Source: DASYSA01 sp036003885 (GTDB lineage Bacteria > Acidobacteriota > Blastocatellia > UBA7656). Taken from it: a stretch of DNA of 9,928 nt. The first letter of the stretch is position 1. Each line of letters starts with the position of its first letter. Under the pieces are notes generated by a model that saw nothing but the letters and a program-made list of their open reading frames with translations, was not told where the DNA came from and did no database searches. Position numbers and translations under genes: made by a program. The stretch spans positions 1-9,928 of the forward strand of contig DASYSA010000394.1 of NCBI GenBank assembly GCA_036003885.1, read 5' to 3'. Shown piece after piece: positions 6,566-9,928 of the stretch.

Positions 6566-6632
6566 CTTTTCGTTCGGTTCAGATCGCCCTGCCATTCACG
6601 CCATGGTCAATCTCGATGTGGAATCCTGTTCG

Positions 6633-7904
6633 TCAAACACACACCTCAAAGGCAATCTCAGGATTCTGCTTCGTACCACGATCAGTAAACGCGGTAATCC
6701 CGCCATCGGCCGAGATCTTCACTGCAAGTCCAAGGCGCGACAGAGCCTTCGCAGCGGCGCGCCGGCCGCCACCCTCACTGCCACCAGGAACACGCACAAT
6801 GGCACCAACGGCAATCACCACGCCTGCTCCGTTCAATACGATAGCACCGTCCATCGCTGCCATCTCCTCGCGTACCGGACGCGGAATCTTCTCGAATGGC
6901 TGGCCGATGAGATGATTTAATAGGGCCGACTTCGCTGTTTTTCCCAGCGACAGCAAATCAGCGCTGTTCAGAAAGTCCGAAGCCCGAATTGCGTTGTCGC
7001 CATTCGCGATCGCAATGCAGCCGCCTGTTCGGGCGAACGAGATATCAAGGCAGCTTGCGTATACAGCTCGCACCAGGCGCCTCTGTTTCTGAAAGCTGCC
7101 CATTCGAGCAATCATCGCGCTGTGCGCAAAATGAAACCAGGTGCCACGTCGGAAAGCGAACTTGAGTCGCATGCCCTTGAATACGAGAATCTCACCGTGT
7201 CGGTTGAGTGCGAGTGCCACCCTTCCAGCCTTCGCCCACTTGGCGAGTGGCAGGTAACGACTCGGCGTAAACGATGGTTCAGAAATGCGCGCGTCACGGC
7301 TCGATGGTTCACTTAACGCCAAATGCTCGACAACATGTCCGGACGGTGACAACACAAGAAGTGTATCCATGCCGTTGCTCAGCACTTTCGCATAGTCATG
7401 ATCGACAATTTGGTTTAGATGAACATTGGAAATACGCGAGGGCTCTGGGGCGGAATCCACGCCTATTGCTACGGAGATTCGAGCGCCCTCGTACGTCTGC
7501 GATGACCATCTTTGTAGAGCCGTGATGATGGCGGGCAACAGCTCGTCGTCCATTAACCTATGCTGCACAGACCAAGCAACGACATCCTGCGGACACTTGG
7601 CGATCAGGTAGCGAAAAAAAGGCTGACGTGAAGCGACCAGCTTCTCGCCAAAGGAACGCGTGAACAGCTCGATGATCTGTACGTCGTCGGATTCGAAAGG
7701 ATGTGTCCTTCGCAAGCGGAAGCAGTTTTGCCACTTTCGATCCGGTCTAACTAAGAGATTGCCAGGACCTTCCAACACAACCATCTCTTCGGTGATGTCG
7801 CAGGAAACGGGAGAGGGTTCCAACTCGGAGCCTGGAAACATTGGCACCAAATGGCTGGAGAGTATCTCGTAGTACTCGGTGGCTGCGAGAAGAGCACCCT
7901 GCAT
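6633..7904 (-). CDS. DAC (DisA_N)-like domain protein with N-terminal putative sensor region
   Basis: 423 codons; ATG 7904 has GAGG nine bases upstream. Residues ~280-415 resemble a diadenylate cyclase domain: LDISFARTGGCIAIA opens it, and MAAMDGAIVL carries the DGA motif (D352-G-A354). SEGGGRRAAAKALSRLG (376-392) falls where canonical enzymes have GTRHRAA. Only the last Arg of the RHR triad (R382) is clearly kept; the others read Gly-Arg. Known: canonical DAC domains make c-di-AMP from two ATP, using DGA and RHR. Residues ~1-280 are not a DisA or CdaA arrangement; KWAKAGRVALALNRHGEILVF looks like the sensor-type N-terminal regions predicted in DAC proteins of bacterial signalling and conflict systems. 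There are no obvious membrane helices. It follows the small 7922-8308 gene by 17 bases, so both are probably one operon. Inference: a stress or infection sensor making, or having lost the ability to make, a nucleotide signal. Confidence 0.78.
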   Translation of the reverse strand: MQGALLAATEYYEILSSHLVPMFPGSELEPSPVSCDITEEMVVLEGPGNLLVRPDRKWQNCFRLRRTHPFESDDVQIIELFTRSFGEKLVASRQPFFRYLIAKCPQDVVAWSVQHRLMDDELLPAIITALQRWSSQTYEGARISVAIGVDSAPEPSRISNVHLNQIVDHDYAKVLSNGMDTLLVLSPSGHVVEHLALSEPSSRDARISEPSFTPSRYLPLAKWAKAGRVALALNRHGEILVFKGMRLKFAFRRGTWFHFAHSAMIARMGSFQKQRRLVRAVYASCLDISFARTGGCIAIANGDNAIRASDFLNSADLLSLGKTAKSALLNHLIGQPFEKIPRPVREEMAAMDGAIVLNGAGVVIAVGAIVRVPGGSEGGGRRAAAKALSRLGLAVKISADGGITAFTDRGTKQNPEIAFEVCV

Positions 7905-7921
7905 GATCGATGACCTCGCTG

Positions 7922-8308
7922 CTATATAATTATCCAGCGTCGATTCTTGATCGGCGCTTCAGCCAAATTGTTCAGTATCCAATCACAATGACGATAGGGC
8001 TCCGATGATGGTCGATAAACCCAATAATCAAATGCATTGTAGCCCGCCCGTCGCATGCGCAGAATAGCTGGACGCGGGGGTTTGGCGTCACCAATCTCGA
8101 TTGTCAGGATGTGGTGATGCCTGATTACCTTACGCTGTTCTGGATCCGAGGGTACTTTCATATTCTGGAGCCGAAATGTCGGCCGAACGTTGGCGCCCAC
8201 TCGCACCCCAAAGAACTGTTCCCAAACTCCTGCGGGGGGTTGCACCTGAGACTCACGGCCAGGACCTTGCTCCTTCGTGAGATCCATAATGAGTTCCCTT
8301 GCTTGCAT
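7922..8308 (-). CDS. Unrecognised small protein upstream of the DAC-like gene
   Basis: 128 codons from ATG 8308, which has AGGA seven bases upstream. An alternative ATG at 8287 (121 codons, beginning MDLTKEQ) has AAGGGA before it and fits the candidate promoter at 8315-8344 better. The protein has no clear signal peptide or membrane segment. It contains VWEQFFGVRVGANVRPTFRL, a histidine cluster in RKVIRHHHILTIEIG, and a dense aromatic stretch YNAFDYWVYRPSSEPYRHCDW ending in a basic-hydrophobic NRRWIII tail. The alternating hydrophobic pattern suggests beta strands. No family was recognised. It lies between a DNA methyltransferase gene and the DAC-like gene, 17 bases from the latter, so a role as partner, regulator or substrate-binding subunit is possible. 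Codon content looks like real protein throughout. Confidence 0.7.
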   Translation of the reverse strand: MQARELIMDLTKEQGPGRESQVQPPAGVWEQFFGVRVGANVRPTFRLQNMKVPSDPEQRKVIRHHHILTIEIGDAKPPRPAILRMRRAGYNAFDYWVYRPSSEPYRHCDWILNNLAEAPIKNRRWIII

Positions 8309-8314
8309 CGATCC

Positions 8315-8344
8315 ATCCTACTTAGCGTCAGAGATGTTCGTCAA
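8315..8344 (-). promoter_or_regulatory. Candidate promoter for the small gene and DAC-like gene
   Basis: On the - strand, TTGACG (8339-8344, 5/6 to -35) and TAGGAT (8315-8320, 4/6 to -10) are 18 bases apart. The predicted start of transcription falls at about 8306-8308, on the first ATG. That would favour translation from ATG 8287 or a nearly leaderless message. If real, the small gene and DAC-like gene can be expressed apart from the methyltransferase gene. Confidence 0.33.
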
Positions 8345-8366
8345 ATCGATCCGTAAAGCCGAACTA

Positions 8367-8390
8367 AAACCGAACCAACAAAAACGGTTT
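8367..8390 (-). terminator. Weak hairpin after the methyltransferase stop
   Basis: Four bases after the methyltransferase stop, the - strand reads AAACCG, a 12-base loop, CGGTTT, then T and A. The 6-pair stem is A/T-heavy and lies in a T-rich stretch, so it could be a weak terminator that separates the methyltransferase from the downstream pair. Stability is low and the call is tentative. Confidence 0.22.
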
Positions 8391-8394
8391 CTGA

Positions 8395-9928
8395 TCACCG
8401 CACTCGAAATACCTTCATCACCTCGTCCCCGAGGTGGTTGATCACCTTCACCGCGATCCGGCCTGACTTCGGCTTGTCGAATGGGCGTGAGGTGTCACTG
8501 TGCAGCGTTTCCCATGCCTCCTCATTGATCTCGGCCCTGAGTGTGTTCTTGAGAGCCTTGTACGGGTCGTTCGCGCCGAGGAAGTAGGCATGGCGGACGA
8601 AGAAGCTCTCCTCGTTGTAGTCGGTGTCGATGAACCAGCAGGCGATGCCGTCAGCGCCGTCGCTGTGGACTTCGCCTGTGTTAGGGTGGAACACGTCCAC
8701 TCCGTTGACCTTGACCAGCACTTTCCCACCTTCCGCATCGAGGATATCGATGTCGGGCTCTCCAAAGATGACGAAGAGATTGCCGCTGCCTGTGTTCTTA
8801 AGTTCCTCGGCCATATGTAGGTCAGCGTTCATCCTCGCCTTAAGTACGGGGATCCGGCCGAGTTTGCGGAACTCAGTGGCGTGGGCCTCGTAGTTGAAGG
8901 CGCAGGCGATGAGCACGTCGAAGTCAGCATCCCCCGCCTCGCGGGCGGCGGCTACCAGATCGGGGCGGGTGACGGTTCCGAACTCTGGGCCGATGAAGAT
9001 GGCGGCACGTTTTTCGATTCCCGATTCTCCGTTCCCCTCGACGTAGCGGCCTTCGGCGCAAACGAAATAGCCAGGCCAGGGCGTGAGCGCGGTGAAGGTG
9101 ATACGGTCTTCCTTGTGCGCCTGCTGAACACCGGCGTTCTTGAGGTTCTCCAAGATCATCTGGGGAAAGGTCTGCTTCTCTACGTACTTAATGCCGGGTT
9201 CAGCGAGGCTGTCGATCAACTCGTCATCCTCATCGACACCCATCACTCGGTGCGGCGAGAGGCTTTCGACTGTAAACGGCCCGGCCACTCGCACTATCTT
9301 CCTGTCTTCATAGGGCTTGTCGTAGAGCATTTCGGGCTCGGCCTTGGCAGCGATCGAGGCGTCAATCTCCTTCTGCCGCGCGATGCGCGCCCGCCACCAT
9401 TCGGCGTGCAATTTCTTGATTAGTTCTGGCCACTTAGCGTCCGCCTCACGCGGGATTTCCCATTCCCTCCAGGTTGTCTTCAGCGTTGCGTTCAATGACT
9501 CGCGTAACGGTTCCAGCACCTCGCGCCACTTGTCCCAGATGACGTCTATCTCGACATTGTTGGCGATGGACGCAGAAGTCGTATTGAGAGCTCGCTCGTA
9601 AACGAAACCGTGACGGATGTTGTGGTGCACCGACTCAGTGGATGGCGCAGTGTGGGTTACTTCGCCTTCCTTGATCTGACCTTCGCGCGAGTCGGCAAGC
9701 ACGTAGTACGGAAAGCGCGCACCCATGAGGCGCGCTCGGGCCAGCGCCAATGCAACTCGCGACGTGTCGATGGTGATCCAGCGCCGTCCCCATTGCTCGG
9801 CCACGGTGGCAGTCGTGCCGGACCCGCAAGTTGGGTCGAGCACGATGTCTCCGGGGTCGGTCGCCATCAGGATGCACCGCTCCACAACTCGTTCGTTCGT
9901 CTGAACCACATATACCTGATTCGGCGCA
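8395..9928 (-). CDS. Type III Mod-like (beta-class) DNA methyltransferase, 5' end beyond window
   Basis: The frame is open to the window edge (first full codons APNQVYVVQTNE), so only about the last 510 residues are seen. The SAM-binding motif I is LDPTCGSGTT at 9811-9840, followed by EQWGRRWITIDTSRVALALARARLMGA typical of type III Mod and related N6-adenine/N4-cytosine methylases. Motif order in this class puts the catalytic DPPY before motif I, so it must lie outside the window. The long C-terminal part (~440 residues) matches the extended tail of Mod-type enzymes and ends with SGRIAVKVINHLGDEVMKVF. Known: Mod proteins give both methylation and target recognition, and normally pair with a Res helicase-nuclease. 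No res gene follows here; instead come an unknown gene and a DAC-like gene. It may have its Res partner upstream of the window or be an orphan methylase. The frame is intact. Confidence 0.9.
   Translation of the reverse strand, partial: APNQVYVVQTNERVVERCILMATDPGDIVLDPTCGSGTTATVAEQWGRRWITIDTSRVALALARARLMGARFPYYVLADSREGQIKEGEVTHTAPSTESVHHNIRHGFVYERALNTTSASIANNVEIDVIWDKWREVLEPLRESLNATLKTTWREWEIPREADAKWPELIKKLHAEWWRARIARQKEIDASIAAKAEPEMLYDKPYEDRKIVRVAGPFTVESLSPHRVMGVDEDDELIDSLAEPGIKYVEKQTFPQMILENLKNAGVQQAHKEDRITFTALTPWPGYFVCAEGRYVEGNGESGIEKRAAIFIGPEFGTVTRPDLVAAAREAGDADFDVLIACAFNYEAHATEFRKLGRIPVLKARMNADLHMAEELKNTGSGNLFVIFGEPDIDILDAEGGKVLVKVNGVDVFHPNTGEVHSDGADGIACWFIDTDYNEESFFVRHAYFLGANDPYKALKNTLRAEINEEAWETLHSDTSRPFDKPKSGRIAVKVINHLGDEVMKVFRVR

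Noticed and set aside
8500..9423. Several rightward open frames across the methyltransferase gene
   Set aside because: They are antisense to an intact, motif-bearing methyltransferase and start without ribosome sites.
1..9928. CRISPR array, tRNA, rRNA or insertion sequence
   Set aside because: No regularly spaced repeats, cloverleaf, rRNA-like stretch or transposase frame was seen on either strand.

Overview
The window looks like a bacterial defence or accessory island, probably from a Gram-negative organism of moderate GC. No taxonomic marker gene (rRNA, tRNA, ribosomal protein) is present, so the host cannot be placed securely. Genes in the left 4 kb read rightwards and genes in the right 5.5 kb read leftwards. 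The two groups converge on a roughly 400-base gap at 3996-4395 that holds no convincing gene.

Left half (+ strand): this appears to be the scar of a type I restriction-modification operon. A 456-codon gene with a HEPN-type RNxxxH motif ends in about 38 codons that resemble the C-terminal tail of an HsdS specificity subunit. It is coupled by ATGA to an ImmA/IrrE-family metallopeptidase gene, which is coupled by TGATG to a DUF4411 (PIN-like) gene. That gene is coupled by ATGA to the start of a broken hsdR: the first ~40 codons of a type I restriction subunit with a 1-base frameshift and then a truncation. The simplest reading is an ancestral order hsdS - immA-like - DUF4411 - hsdR. The body of hsdS has been replaced by the HEPN gene and nearly all of hsdR is lost. 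Immediately downstream is a compact, intact-looking antitoxin/Doc toxin pair with its own extended -10 promoter.

Right half (- strand, read from 9928 down): a beta-class, type III Mod-like DNA methyltransferase enters from beyond the window edge. It is followed, in the same direction, by an unrecognised ~128-residue protein and, 17 bases later, a 423-residue protein whose C-terminal third resembles a diadenylate cyclase (DAC/DisA_N) domain with an altered RHR motif. No Res subunit follows the methyltransferase inside the window. Further on is a 695-residue SF1 (UvrD/Rep-like) helicase with a RelE/ParE-like domain at its N-terminus.

How they may work together: most of the intact genes belong to families linked to nucleic-acid defence or stress (HEPN, ImmA/DUF4411, Doc, UvrD with a RelE-like domain, DAC-like nucleotide signalling, Mod). 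The two most unusual points are the HEPN/HsdS-tail chimera welded to an ImmA-DUF4411 pair, and the operon-like methyltransferase / small protein / variant DAC set. Functions are inferred from motifs read by eye; no database search was possible.
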